A DNA stretch of 64,000 nucleotides, taken from assembly GCA_019633425.1 (NCBI GenBank), contig WSUB01000006.1, positions 1 to 64,000 of the forward strand, read 5' to 3'. Below, piece after piece: positions 36,905-49,057 of the stretch. The translations under genes were made by a program, and so were the position numbers. The stretch's first letter is position 1, and each line of letters starts with the position of its first letter. The notes below the pieces were generated by a model. The model was not told where the DNA came from and searched no databases. It saw nothing but the letters and a program-made list of their open reading frames with translations. This stretch comes from Tulasnella sp. 424. Taxonomy: Eukaryota; Basidiomycota; Agaricomycetes; Cantharellales; Tulasnellaceae.

Positions 36905-38620
36905 GGTCTATGGACAACGTGTTAAAAGAACCCGACAATGAGAAGTGTGTATACTATTTCTTGTTTATCAGTCCCCCCACGTTGTAGGTACGGTATGTCG
37001 GCCGGTTCGAGTACGTACGTTGCTGTACATACCAGTTCGCAGTCTCTATGTTATTTTATGTTTTCGTTCACAACTTGACAACCCCCACCGGTCTGGGCGT
37101 GCCCTCGTCGACAGCAGGCACTCGTCTAACACGTATTGTAGCGGTAAATTATTATATCGTTGTCTTTCTTGGCATCCGTTTCTTGCTTGAAAGGGTCCGT
37201 GGGATGGGGTGCTTCCCAGAGCCCTCCCGTCTACGCTCATGTTAGGGTAAGGGTGCCCATAGAACACCCGTGGATTGTACAGTACTAATACTTTCTGATG
37301 GGCGATTTTGGCATGATATCCCTTTGCGTACGCTGCATGCAGTTAAGCCAAGACATAATGCTTAATCTAGCTTCGGCTGTCGGTTTCCATCCAGTCCTCT
37401 CCTAAGATTATTCAGGGAAGACCCATTGTCACCAGTTTTGGGTTTATTAATTGAAGTCTATTGGCTCCTTGGGGTCTTGGGATTTGGTGGCCTCAAACTT
37501 TTGCTATCTCCAACAGAGCTGCTGACGCTTTATGGAAAGTTTTCCGTCCGCATTTAGCGCTTCACCGGTTCACACGCCAAAAGGATACTCGAGTCTGATT
37601 TCGGTGATCCCCAGATTGCCGCCGGAGGCGTCTTGTATGATTTGGCAGCTACGAGACTGGTCATCTGCTCCTACAACAGAGACAAGGTGGCGTCCTGATT
37701 GAGGGCGGGCGACATGATAATGAATGATCGGAGCGTCTGAATCCGGATTCTAAATGCGCCCAAATCGACCTCTCTCAATACCGAATATGTGCACAGTGTT
37801 CCGAGTTCGGAATCGCTCCTAAGTCTCTGGCTCTTCCTATCATGTTTTTTCTAGTTGAAAATATGCTAAAGTAATTCTCAATTGGTGGGAATAGGCGGGG
37901 CACCGCAGTAAATCTTACCCCGATGTGATGGATTGTTTTTGATTGGGAATTCGGAATGGAACCATCATCATCGCCTCTCGACTCATCTACCATTGACGCC
38001 CAGCCAGTGAGCCCCGCGTGGGAAACGCCAGGCAGTTCCTTCTACGGATAGTGATCGTCGGCCATCATCTGGTCATCCTAGTTCGTGGCACCAAGCAGGT
38101 GCAGTGACCTCAGACGTTTTGGTTTACCTCGAGCTCAATGCTATCGACTTTGAAATTCGCTGAGCCTGAAGTTGTACTGGGAAGATCCGGCAGAACTTCA
38201 TGGCCAGTCCTTCTTCGCTACTAGTGAGGGACTCCGAGCAAGTTCAAGCTCGACACTCGTTATGCTGACCGCTCCCTCGGGACGAGCGCCCGAGATGCAG
38301 GGCGGCTGAAGAACCTCCGAATAGTGATATACTCCTGCGATATTAGCTCATGTATAAAACCGGCCTTTCAAGCAAGTATATTGATCACGCCACTTGTGCA
38401 GGGCGATAGAATCGGGAGATACAAGCGCCGCGCCTCGAAGGACCGCTCCCCAACTTGCTGGAGAAGACACACTCATCGATCAAGCTCAACCTATATCCAG
38501 CGAATAGAAGATTAGATGATTTCTATCTTGTTATTTCTATCTTTTTTCTGCTTCGCGAACCTTGGGTCCGCATGGTACGTATTCAACTCTCAGCGCACCC
38601 GGACCACTGCGTACCAGTTA
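36905..38620. other. Spacer of unit E
   Basis: The BTB 3' region is followed by the same blocks as in units A and D (for example 37490-37700 and 37950-38200), ending in the type i upstream block (38380-38480). No intact gene is seen. Confidence 0.45.
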
Positions 38621-38622
38621 AC

Positions 38623-38632
38623 GCTATATAAA
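38623..38632 (+). promoter_or_regulatory. TATA box of TMX5
   Basis: GCTATATAAA is followed by CTGGGCCTCA, about 115 bp upstream of the ATG at 38743. Confidence 0.65.
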
Positions 38633-38742
38633 CTGGGCCTCAAACCACCTTGCCGCTCTAACCCCCAAAGCTCGGTACGAGTTTGCGACCGTTGCGACCT
38701 CCATCTACTCACAAACCTGCTCTCAGAGCTGCCACCTACGCA

Positions 38743-41415
38743 ATGGATTCCTCAACAAATAATCAAGAGAATAAGATTCTCCGCTGCTTGAGGGAGTTGC
38801 CAAGAACCTTGAGAGAGCTTCCAAGAAAGTGGACTATGAAGATGCGAGGGGAATTTGCGGACGACGAAGAGAGACGGTAGGTTGTCCCGTTGCGGGCAGG
38901 GACGCGTCGATCTAATGTGCAACTTTGAACGTATAGGTTATACCGTGAAATGCTAAAGCGAAGGCGCACCCGTGTAATTGTCCTCAAGCTTTTAGCCAAC
39001 GCGCTATTTCTCTTCGCTTTGTCATTTGTGACTTTAAGCGACCACACTTATGGCTGGACTAAAGTCTTAGGTACCGGTGAGTAGAGTTACAGCAACCGGT
39101 TACAGATATCTGACAATATTTGGGCTCATAGGTAACTTTTGGCTTAATTTTTCTCTATATCTGGGAATCTCGTGTTGTCTCCCTCTGTTGTACGCCGTAC
39201 ACTGTTAACCGATACCCCAGGTCCGACTGACCATTGCCCTCGGTTCCTTTCTAGCTGCATCCTTGGCCTACGTAGAGGAAGAATCCCCTTTTTTTCCCAA
39301 CTTCGATTTGAAGCTTATTGGTTGTGGGCGGTGTCAGGATTTGACTGCTGTAAGTCGGTGACTACTGCCGTCTTTGACAGAACTAACGGGCCTTGTGAGC
39401 GTAGATCTCATCTTCGAACAGACACAATTTTGGCCACTGTTCAAGCAATGGTCGCAGCAGTATCTCGACGATCCTTATCTTACCACCAGCGTGGTCTTGT
39501 ATGTTTTAACAATAGCAGGGCTGGCCATTGACCTCCTCCTATCCCTCCTCTGGTCCGGATTTTTATACGCAACTGCTGCACTCAATCGAAGGAAGCATCC
39601 GTGGATATGGTTTTCACATGTTCAAAGATTCTCATGGCTCTCAGACCGTATTCCAGAGGACACCAACCAGCCATCAACTATCAAATCTGTCCTAGATGGC
39701 GTTACATCTTGGCTCATGAATTCAACAATGTTTCGACGAACCGGAACAGAACCCCTCTCCCACGGTCTACTCAGAGGAGGGCTGGCTCTGATTCTTTGGG
39801 CCGTACTTGTTGCTTACGGTATTCTCAACTGCGTGATCAACCCTATACGTCAATTCACTCTTCTAGAGGGCCTTCCAAAAAGGTTCCTAACACAGGATAG
39901 TCGGCCTACAAGCACGTTTGGATCTATTTCTGGTTTCATCGTAGGTGTAAATGGTCGCCGCAGACGATGGGAAGCTAACTAATCCCGTTCAATCTGTTGT
40001 TCAGGCCCTAAATGTTGTCCCAATGACGCAATTCCCCTCGTATTACGATGACGGAGAAATACCGTCGGAAATGTGTGATTCCATACAGAGTGGGATCCAG
40101 GCTAGCCTTACATACCCGTCGACAGGCCAAGGTGAAGTCGGTTCAATGGCTCGCCTCTTAGCAAATGCTCATGTCAAGGGGTTCGAAACAGTGACCACTT
40201 GTAAATTGAGGTGCTTTGGCTACCCTTTGGGGGTTCAGAGTCAGGATTCCCTGCAGATTGAAGCAGACTGGGACTGTGGTCCTATTTGGGGTAGGTCGAT
40301 TCCGCATTTATGGCCCGACGGGCAAAGCCCACCGGATGACTAACAGCCCACACGCATAAGACACTTCCGCGTTTCGAACTTCAGAGTCTATGCCAGATAT
40401 TAGGCCATATGTCTCCGTCGTTTGGAATTCTTCCGCTTATCCGGCAAGGCCGGTATTGAACGCTGGAGTTTCAACCGTCCCCACCACTCGGGGAACCGAG
40501 GACTTCAACTTTGTAACAAATGTCAGCGACTCACCGAGGGAGTTTGTAGCCGGCGTTACGTTTAACTTTACGGCAGGGCAAACGCTACGGGTCGACGTCG
40601 GTCGGCGAAGGATTTATATGAATCGGGCCACGTTTCTCGATCTCATCGGTATTTCTCAGGTTCGTCCTCTTTGGATGGATTCGTTTCCGGTACATCTCTT
40701 CTGATGTTTGGCCCATTAGTCTCCAGACGTCTATGTTACATATCCCATTCGTAAGCGTCGGGCGTCGGGCCGTCTACTTTGCCAACCCTCGCATTCTAAC
40801 CCCTGGCTTCTAGTTTCGCTTGTCCCAGGGGCACCTTCTGCCGCTCCCGAGCTTTCAACGTTGAACTTTTATCCTGGTTTTGGGGCTTACAATGATGAAT
40901 TATACGAGGAGTATTTGGAAAACACTGTCCTTTCGGGATTGTCAGCGACTGGTAGGTGATCATGGGGACACTTTCAGGAACCCCACCTAAAGCTCTGACC
41001 TTTGAAAAACAGGTGGTCTCTACAGTGCTTTTGATGTCATATATATTCTGATTTTTGGTCGGTCTCTCTTGGCGGCGCTGTTCGGTAAGCTATCGCATCT
41101 CATGGAAGAACATAGCTGACTCTCGGTATGTGGAAAGGGGGGAAACCTATAGCGCCCTTTGGAGCATTGGCGTCCATGATACAAAGAGAATCGTTCTGCA
41201 AAGGGCTGAACGAGCAATATCCCGGTATTCTTGGCAAAAATCCTAAGGAGAAGGCCGAGGCAACATGCGAATTCCTTCATGACTTCATTTTGGACCTCAA
41301 GCCTCTTGAGCCCCCCAAGGAGCCCAGCGATGATCCTGAAAAGCCAAACTCCAGGTCGGACGCTATCCAAAATGACAACGATATCGAATTCGCTGGGGGG
41401 ATAATGGTAGGCTGA
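38743..41415 (+). CDS. TMX5: six-pass membrane protein, 686 aa, 11 exons, intact
   Basis: Exons are 38743-38876, 38937-39070, 39132-39189, 39255-39349, 39405-39940, 40005-40290, 40361-40659, 40720-40750, 40814-40951, 41013-41084 and 41138-41415. They total 2061 nt with no internal stop and the same phases as TMX1. The N-terminal heptad is doubled (LRELPRT LRELPRK). The inner loop between segments 4 and 5 is shorter than in TMX1: the LILGAASEPP stretch is missing. The outer domain keeps MPDIRPYVSVVWNSSAYPAR and GVTFNFTAGQT but has its own variable stretches (TTRGTEDFNFVTNVSD; KLRCFGYPLGVQ). The exon5/exon6 intron is 64 nt and has an in-frame TAA, so it must be spliced. Tail ends FAGGIMVG. Same inferred topology as TMX1: both ends inside, outer domain between segments 5 and 6. 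Confidence 0.75.
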
Positions 41416-41759
41416 ATCCAACGCTAAATGATCGTCTAGGCTGATACGACAATGGTTCACACAGCCTAATCTTCTCTATGCCCGTGCTAATACTGCGGGA
41501 GGCTCAGCTAGGATGACATAGGATCTGGGAAGTAAACATCGGGAGGCTTCGTTCGGAGAATCGGACCGTAAAAAGTGCTCATTCTATTTCGCGTTTTATC
41601 TCTATGTTTGCCATATGCAAAAATAGTATATCTGAAATTAGCTTGGTCAATCGGGACGATTAGTTGAATCGTGAGGAGCCGAGACGTTATTCCCTCTCTG
41701 GGGTCCGGGGATGGTGCGAGCCACCAACGCCTTACCTTCGTTATCCCCTAGCAACCCAG

Positions 41760-42465
41760 ACCGTTTGTACACATTGAAGCCGCACGAACTGCGAGGCAAG
41801 TGGAACGCGGTCGCGCTTCAACTAAAATACCGGGATTCCAGAGGTTGATGATCATTTCAATGTTCCAACTCTTCAACGCTTTCGCATTTGAGCAGTTACG
41901 CCAGATTCGAGAACACATACGTATCTTTGTTATCTGAACTTGGAATTGATGGCGGTTCATGCCCTCCAAGACAAAAAGCAGTTTGCTAGTGTATTCAGAA
42001 TACATTCCAGCACGTCTTCCGGGTGGCAGCATGGAGATAGATTTAAAGCTGCGGCGTGACAAACTGTACAACCCGATATCGGTTGGTGGAAGGTCTACCG
42101 GGCCAATGGGTCGTGATGCACGCGCGTCCACGTGACCTAAACCCCCCAAAGTCCGGTTTACCACCAGGTTTGGCGGATTTTAATGGACGACCCGTCCTGG
42201 TCAGAAAGGCAGAGTAGGCTGAACCCTTAGGACACTAAAGAACCAGGTTTTAGTGGTAGTGTAAATAGGGTAGGATGCCGTCAAGTGTATTGTTCGGGAA
42301 CCAGAAAGGGCGCTGCTAATTGGCTGTATCGCGTCAGGCGGCGGAGTTAGGGCCAGACATCACCATCCCACAAGACGATACGGACCCGTCGTCACCAATG
42401 CCGTCACTATTGTATGGAAAGCTCAATCAACAACGACGACGCGTCAGTCGACCGTACTAGACTGA
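41760..42465 (+). pseudogene. Relicts downstream of TMX5
   Basis: A TMX outer-domain relict (about 41930-42110) and a shortened second relict block (42170-42465) are both full of stops. A 92-bp insertion (42210-42301) interrupts the second block. Confidence 0.4.
42210..42301. mobile_element. 92-bp insertion with perfect 8-bp target duplication
   Basis: CAGAAAGG occurs directly before (42202-42209) and after (42302-42309) the insertion. Unit C has the unoccupied site (GGTCAGAAGGGCGCTG near 28974). The insert begins CAGAGTAGGCTGAACCC and holds an internal CACTAAA / TTTTAGTG inverted pair, but has no clear long terminal inverted repeats. Eight-base duplications are typical of hAT-like elements, so this is probably a small non-autonomous remnant. 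Confidence 0.55.
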
Positions 42466-42869
42466 CCTGAGCGGTGATGACGGGGTCCGTGTTTGGTGGC
42501 TAGGACCCTTAATTACGCCCTCGGGAACGCGTCACGCAAGCCCGCCAATTATATAATTAGCGCCCCTTCCGACCCGATTGTGATCAGCTCGCCTCATCTT
42601 CCCTGGAGCGCGAGGCTCACACATTTTCCCCCCTTCTCTCGTGGGCTTTGCACCAAAGGTGTACGCACCCGACTCAACTGCCCGACGGTACCAGGTCCGC
42701 TCTCCCATTGCTGCCTTTGGCGCCTTCTGCTCATGTGGCACCCTCGCTAATCAGAGTGCGTATCAAACTAGCTTTCCCCGCTATCGCCACACCACATCCA
42801 ACACTCTCAAAACTTAATCCCCTGACACAACATCCAGCCAACCGCAAGACTGACTCAAAATTCTTGAAT

Positions 42870-43895
42870 TAAAAGGCCGACGCCTCAGGAAGTGCCGCTC
42901 CTTCGAAACCCTCCGGCGAAACTCTCGCCCCTCCTGCAGACACAATCCCAGACATTCCAACTCCCGTTGAGCCTCGACTTCAGCAGCGATCATCCAGCAG
43001 CACTATCAGTGCAGATTGTCCGTTGGCTGACACCACCGGCACCGAAGCCAAGCCCAAATCTACCCACCGAGCCCACGCAGCCCACAGATATCCCACTCCA
43101 ACCGAGCGTCATGATGACCCTATCTCCTCCACCGTTGGTCCCGTCAAGGAGTGGGCCACCTCTTCTGCTTCACCCTCTCGAACCACTACTCCTGCCACTG
43201 CTGCCTATGAGACTGCTGGCTACGAAATCCCGATGGCCAGTCGCACTTCCTCGACCAACCAGGAGGACACTGATCGATATGTCCTCCAAAGGACCTCTCC
43301 CTTTCCCGGAACTTGTTTGAAGTGCGAAACCGGGAGAGTGGGATCGTACCCAGAGTGGGCGTCGGCATTGGTGCTGGGATTCGGCAGGGAAAGGTCGCGT
43401 TGGCGGACAATTGGAAATGACACCGACGAAGGAGAACGGTGGTGAGAACGCCCCACGAGGACGGAGTGGGAGCAGTAGCTCGAGTAGGTCGAGGAGGACG
43501 AGCGAGAGGGATATCCCGACGCTTCAAGTTGCTGGGTCCACGTCATTATGCCTATGACCTTTGACCATGGCGACGGTGTCCAGGACCCCCAAAGCATTCC
43601 GCTTCCGTTAGAGAAGAAGGGCTTCATGTTCCAGGTGAGTTCTCTTCCGCGCCACATTGAAGTACTTGACTGACGTCCCTACTTCGACTTTCCAGCGCAC
43701 CACTTCTCCATTAATGGACGACAACATCTTGTCATGAACATCAACGAAACCGCCTTCAACACCTTCCGCGCCGTCTTGTAGTACGTCTACACCGGCTTCA
43801 TCTCCTTCTCGCCGCTAACTTCCTCGTTCCAATTCCCTGACCAACCCCAACCGGGACAACCAAGCACTTAGGAACAGCGGAGGCTCGAAGCGAAC
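42870..43895 (+). pseudogene. BTB/POZ-type gene copy F, internally deleted and 3'-truncated
   Basis: The Pro/Ser/Thr-rich N-terminal part is well seen (42880-43230). It is fused by a deletion to the end of the BTB first half (DRYVLQRTSPF near 43276), so the beta-rich region and the VVFCFPD motif are missing. The exon around 43695-43880 carries a one-base loss in MDDNIFVMNI and a TAG within the RAFLYYLYTG region. The similarity ends abruptly near 43895, so the helical C-terminal exons are gone. Confidence 0.6.
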
Positions 43896-45835
43896 CCATC
43901 GCCCACCAAATACAGCACGGGCGCACCAGTAAAATCACCCAAAATTTCCTACGCACATACGAAAATATTTCGAATGATGATGGGATAGGCTTGAAGGCGA
44001 AAATGGTTTACGTGAATCTGAAAGCTATGGTTTGACACTTATCGACGGTCGGGCGAGTAGTCAGGGGTAAAGCCCCATGGCTAGGCACGCGAGTGCCGGA
44101 GAGTCAAGTGTCCCAGAAATCCTATGGGAAGTCGTCCAGTAATGCTAAACTGGTGTGAATTCGACGAATCAGGCGGTGCACTGCCTTCAATATTACGTGA
44201 TTGTTTTGATTGGGAATATTACATCGATCCTCCCCTGTCGACTCATCTTCCATTGACGGACCAGCCGGCGAGCCCTGCATGGAAGGGATAGAATGTCCGC
44301 TCTTACCCCCTGAATTAACAGGGCCGAGGGGTTGAAAGTCTCAAAGTGTTCGATCACTATCTCGAATAGAAGCTGCTGACGCCTTCAGGGGGTTCTCCTT
44401 CGGGAGACGCCGCGGCGCCACAGTCAAACAAATAGAGTCTCATCTCGGTGATCCCCAGATTACCACCAGTAGCGGCGGCTACGATACTGATCATCGGCGC
44501 TCGCAAAGGGAACAAGGTACCAGGAGTGGTTCTTATCGCGGGCAGGACTGTGCATATTCGGAGCAATCCGGGCATGGTGTTCGGAGTTCGAAAGTGTCCC
44601 ACAGTCTCCTCTTCCTCCAGGTATGCATTGTTCTCTCTAGTCGAATATATGCCAAGGCGATTCTAATTTGATGTGAATAAGACGGATCAGTCGAGGACCG
44701 CGGCCTAGGAGGAGGTCGGTAATGTCCTGAATCCGAACATGCGACGGATGTGCAGGACATGAGCGCCCATATGTGTCTAGTGCATGTCTAAATTTAGGAA
44801 GATTCTCTCGGCAGATATCAGGCCGATTAGCTTAGCGTAGGTATTTTGACCCTGGAAGCATCCTGAATTATGGCCTGCAGCTCGAGCGCTCTTTCTCACA
44901 CATAGGCGCCGGGTTCGGGGCCTGAACATAACAGCCCCGACGCTCCCCTGGCTGTGCGGCGGCAAAAACTCCGTCCGATCTGATCGACTTGGAACCATCA
45001 CGTCCTTCGCTGGTCTGCCGACTCATCTCCTATTGACCGGTCCGTTTTTTTGTGACCATCAGCATCAGCATAAGTTGTGGGACAAACAAGCGGCAAGACC
45101 TAAGACATTTTGATCCAACTCGAGCTCAACGCCACCGCCCTCTGACATACTGCAATCTTGAAACCGTAGTGAGAGGACGGCACCTCTTCGTCAGCCCTTC
45201 GCTCAAGCCGGAGACAACACTCGTCGTCCTGGCCAGCTTCCGTCAGACAAGCCGATGTTCAGGGTGGCCGAGAAGCCTCCGAATAGTGGGATATTGGCTC
45301 TGTATAACACCGGCTTTTGACGATCATCATAAGGACGCCTTTGAGATCAGGATCAAAAAACGCGTAAGAGTAACTTGAAGTGCTTAGAAGAGGGCGCTTG
45401 CCACCACTTAGCTGGTGGCTAATTTGATACCGCATTTGGGAACTTCTGGTGGTTTGAACATCTAGGGGTCCGTAACTCGTCTACTCCTCACCCCTGGATG
45501 TACAGGAACCAGGGGTGCGATGGTGAGGAATCGATGGGACGAGAAGGGATAGATAATCATATTACATGTTTTCGGGACGATAATACGTTCATGTCGAGGG
45601 AATCGGCCAGGAACCTTTGGTCACGCCACTCGTGGAGCTGGTAAGACCAGCGGGAGACACAAGCGCCGCGCCTCGGAAAAACTGCTCTCCAACTGGCCGG
45701 AAGAGACACTCATCGAGGAAGATCAACCTATGTCCCCCGAATAGAAGGTGCGTTTGTCTGTATATTTATCTTTGCTTCAGGAACGTTGCATCAGGATGGC
45801 ATCCGGTTCTCAGCGCGCCCGGACCACTGTGTATC
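43896..45835. other. Chimeric spacer of unit F
   Basis: It contains spacer blocks like A, D and E in part (44350-44760; here a minus-strand frame 44357-44602 with RAPMISIVAAATGGNLGITE is the cleanest version of a block that is broken elsewhere). Then come the type ii upstream block (45480-45600, as in B, C and G) and the type i block (45640-45720, as in A, D and E). No gene is called with confidence. Confidence 0.45.
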
Positions 45836-45842
45836 ACTCAAC

Positions 45843-45930
45843 GCTATATAAGCTGGGCCTCACGCCCCCTCGTCCCCCTAAGCCCGCAGGACTATCTCTT
45901 CCATCCCGGCGTCCTCGTGACGCTGTATAT
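45843..45930 (+). promoter_or_regulatory. Two successive TATA promoters of TMX6
   Basis: A CTATATAAG box (45844-45852) with the A/D/E-type context is followed about 80 bp later by a CTGTATATATAAA box (about 45923-45935) with the B/C-type context (GCCTCACGCTGCCTCGTCG). The second has the usual spacing of about 115 bp to the ATG at 46049. A promoter hybrid made by recombination between units explains this best. Confidence 0.55.
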
Positions 45931-46048
45931 ATAAAGACGAGCCTCACGCTGCCTCGTCGTTCGGAACCCTCAGCGCTAGCTACAAGCCTGCGACATTTAC
46001 TATCTCCGATCTACTCACCAACCTGCTCTCAGAGCTGCCACCCTCGCA

Positions 46049-48709
46049 ATGGACCCGTCTACGGAGAATAAGGGGAATAGGATTCTCCGCTACGTCAGAG
46101 AGCTTCCAAGAAAGCTGACTCTCAGGATGCGAGGGGAATTTCTGAATGACGAAGAGAGACGGTGGGTTGTCCCGCAACGGGCAGGGACCTATCGATCTAA
46201 CTTTGTGGGAATTTTAACGTATAGGTTCTACCGTGAAACACTAAAAAGACGGCGCACCCGTGCAATTTGCTTCAAGATTTTCGCCAACATCCTATTTCTC
46301 TTCGCTTGGTCGTTTGTGACTTTAAGTCCTTATACTTATAGGTTGAGCATATTCTTAGGTGATTAGAGTTACACTAATCGTTTCCGGATATCTGACAGTA
46401 CCCGGGTTCATAGGTGGTAGCTTTTGGGTCGATTTTGGTGTATATGCGGGAATCTCGGCCTGTCTCCCTTTATTGTAGGCTGTACGCTGCGAACCTCTAC
46501 CCCCAGGTCCAACTGACTGTTGCCCTTGGGTTCTATCTAGCTGCATCCTCGGCCTACTTAGAGAGGGAGTGTTCGTCTCCCACGTTTGGTTTGAAGTTGG
46601 TTGGTTGGTTGGGGTGTCGGGATTTGACGGCTGTAAGTCTGCGACTTCTACCGGCTTTGACAGAAAATAACCGACCTCGTGAGCGAAGTTCTCATCTGGC
46701 GACAAACACGATACTGGCCACCATTCTCAACCTGGTCGCAGCATTACTACAATGATCCTTTTCTCGCCACCAGCAGGGTCTTGTATGGTTTAACAGTGGC
46801 AGGACTGGGCATTGACTTCCTCCTATCGGTCCTCTGGTCCGGATTTTTATGCGCAACTGCCGCACTCAGTCACAAAAAGCATCCGGGAATATGGTTTTCA
46901 CATGTTCAAAAATTCCCATGGCTCTCAGACCAAGGATCAACTAGCGGGATTCCTCGGCCCCGCCGGAGCCAGCTCATTCTAGGTGCCGCCAGCAATCCAC
47001 CAGCTGCCAAGTCTATCCAAGATGGCGTCAAATCTTGGCTCTTTAATTCAACAATGTTTCGACGAATCGGAACAGAGCCGCTCTCTCACAGTGTACTTAG
47101 AGGAGGGCTGGCTCTAATTATTTTGGTCGCTGTTCTTGCTTACGGTATCCTCAACTGCGTAATCAACCCTATACGTCAATTCATTCTCCCACAGGGCCTT
47201 CCAACAAGGTACCTAACACAGGATAGTCGGCCTACGAGCACGTTTGGATCTATCTCTGGTTTTATCGTGGGTGTAAATGGCCGCCGTAGACGATGCGAGA
47301 CTAACGAGCCCCTTCACTTTGTTGTTCAGACCCTAGATGTTGTCCCAGTGACGCAGTTCCCCTCGTATTACGACGACAACGAAAATATACCAACGGAAGT
47401 GTGCAATTCCATAGCGAGTGGGATCCAGGCTAGCTTTACAGACCCATCGACAGGCAAAGGTGAAGTCGGTTCGATGGTTTTCCCCTAGCAACTGCTCACG
47501 TTAAGGGATTCGAACTAGTGACTCCTTGTAAAATGGGTTGTAATGATTACACTCTGGGGGTTCAGCCTGGAGATTCCCTGCAGATTGAAGCAGTGTGGGA
47601 CTGTGGTTCTATTTGGGGTAGGTGACTACCGCATTTACGGGCAAGTCTATTGGATGACTAACAGCCCACACGCATAAGACGTTTCCGCGTTTCGGACTTC
47701 AGAATCTATGCCAGATATCAGACCTTATGTCTCCGTCGTTTGGAATTCTTCTGCTTATCCGACAAGACCGGTCTTGAACGCTGGAGTTTCAACCGTCATC
47801 ACCACTCGGGGAACAGAGGACTTCGACTCTGTATATGTGGGCGGCAGCTCTCCGAGGGAAGTTGTACATGGCGTTACGTTTAACTCTACGGCAGGGCAAA
47901 CCCTGCGAGTCAACGTCGGTCGGCAAAGGACTTATTCGAATCGAGCCACGTTTCTCGATCTCATCGGTATTAATCGGGTCCGTTCTCTTTGGTTGTATCA
48001 GTTTCCGGTACAGAGTTCCTGATACTCGGCCTATCAGTCCCCAGACGTCTTTGTTGCATATCCCATTCGTAAGCGTCTGGCCTAGGGCCGTCTAGTTTGC
48101 CAATCCTCGCATTCTAACCCCTGGCTTCAAGTTTCGTTTGTCCCAGGGGAACCTTCTACAGATCCTCAGCTTACGACGTTCAACTTTTACCCTGGGTTTG
48201 GGGCATACAATGATGAATTATACGAGGAGTATTTGAAACACACTGTCCTTTCGGGATTGTCAGCGACTGGTAGGTGATCATGGCGAGACGTTCAGAGATA
48301 TCACCTAAGGTTCCGACATTTAAAACACAGGTGGTCTCTACAGTGCCTTTGAAGTCATCTATATTCTGCTTTTTGGTCGGTCGCTCTTGGCAGCACTGTT
48401 CGGTAAGCTATCGGCTCTCTTGGAAGAACGAAGCTGACTGTCGGTATGTTGAAAGGGAGCAAACATATTTCCCCCTTCGGAGCATTGGCGTCCATGGTAC
48501 AAAGAGAGTCGTTCCGCAAAGGGTTGTGGGATCAATATCCCGGTATCGTTGGCAATGATCCTAAGCTGAAAGCCGAGGCAACTTGCGAATTCCTTCATGA
48601 TTACATCTTGGACCTCAAGCCCCTTGAGCGCCCCCCAGAGCCCGACGAATATTTCCGCCAAACAAAGGGGAGCGATATCGAATCGGCTGAGAAAACACCG
48701 GTATGCTAA
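46049..48709 (+). pseudogene. TMX6: six-pass membrane protein copy, frameshift in exon 6
   Basis: All exons are recognisable. The exon5/exon6 intron is 63 nt without a stop, so the frame reads through it. In exon 6 one base is missing within the conserved GSMVCLLATAH block (near 47480), giving TAG at 47486-47488 after GEVGSMVF. Downstream exons are open (MPDIRPYVSVVWNSSAYPTR; GVTFNSTAGQT, where the usual NFT sequon is NST; segment 6; tail ending ESAEKTPVC). Exon 2 has the weaker donor GTGATT. The predicted product would stop early in the outer domain, losing segment 6 and the tail. Confidence 0.65.
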
Positions 48710-49057
48710 ATCAAACGCCAAATGATCGCTTACGCTGATGCAACCTTGCTCACATAGCCTAATCTTCCCTATATCCGTAAAAATGCTACGGGAAGCTCGG
48801 ATAACATTGTATAGGATAACTCAGAACTTTCATTAGGTCTGGATCTAAATATCGGGGGGCTTCATTTGGAGAATCGTACCTTAAGCATTTCTAATTCCAT
48901 TCACGTTTCATCTCTATGTTTGTTTATGCAGAAATACGATATTGGGAATTTACTGGGTCAATCAAGGCATTTCGTTGAATCACGAGGAGCCGAAACGTTA
49001 TTCCGTCTCTTGACGGTGCCAGCCAACAGCGCCCTGCCTTCGTTATTGCTTACAAAC
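48710..49057. other. 3' region of TMX6, cut short at the junction to unit G
   Basis: The conserved block after TMX genes is present to about 49045 (GAGGAGCCGAAACGTTATTCC near 48982). It then switches directly into BTB exon sequence at about 49058. The usual outer-domain relict and the start of the next BTB gene are deleted, which places an unequal recombination or deletion breakpoint here. Confidence 0.45.

Larger units (their letters stand above)
35641..42465 (+). repeat. Tandem array unit E
   Basis: Fifth unit: a 5'-truncated BTB copy (35815-36904), a long spacer (36905-38620), intact TMX5 (38743-41415) and relicts (41760-42465) with a small insertion at 42210-42301. Confidence 0.8.
42466..49057 (+). 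repeat. Tandem array unit F
   Basis: Sixth unit: a shortened BTB copy (42870-43895), a long chimeric spacer (43896-45835), TMX6 (46049-48709) and almost no downstream relict before unit G starts inside BTB sequence. Confidence 0.75.
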
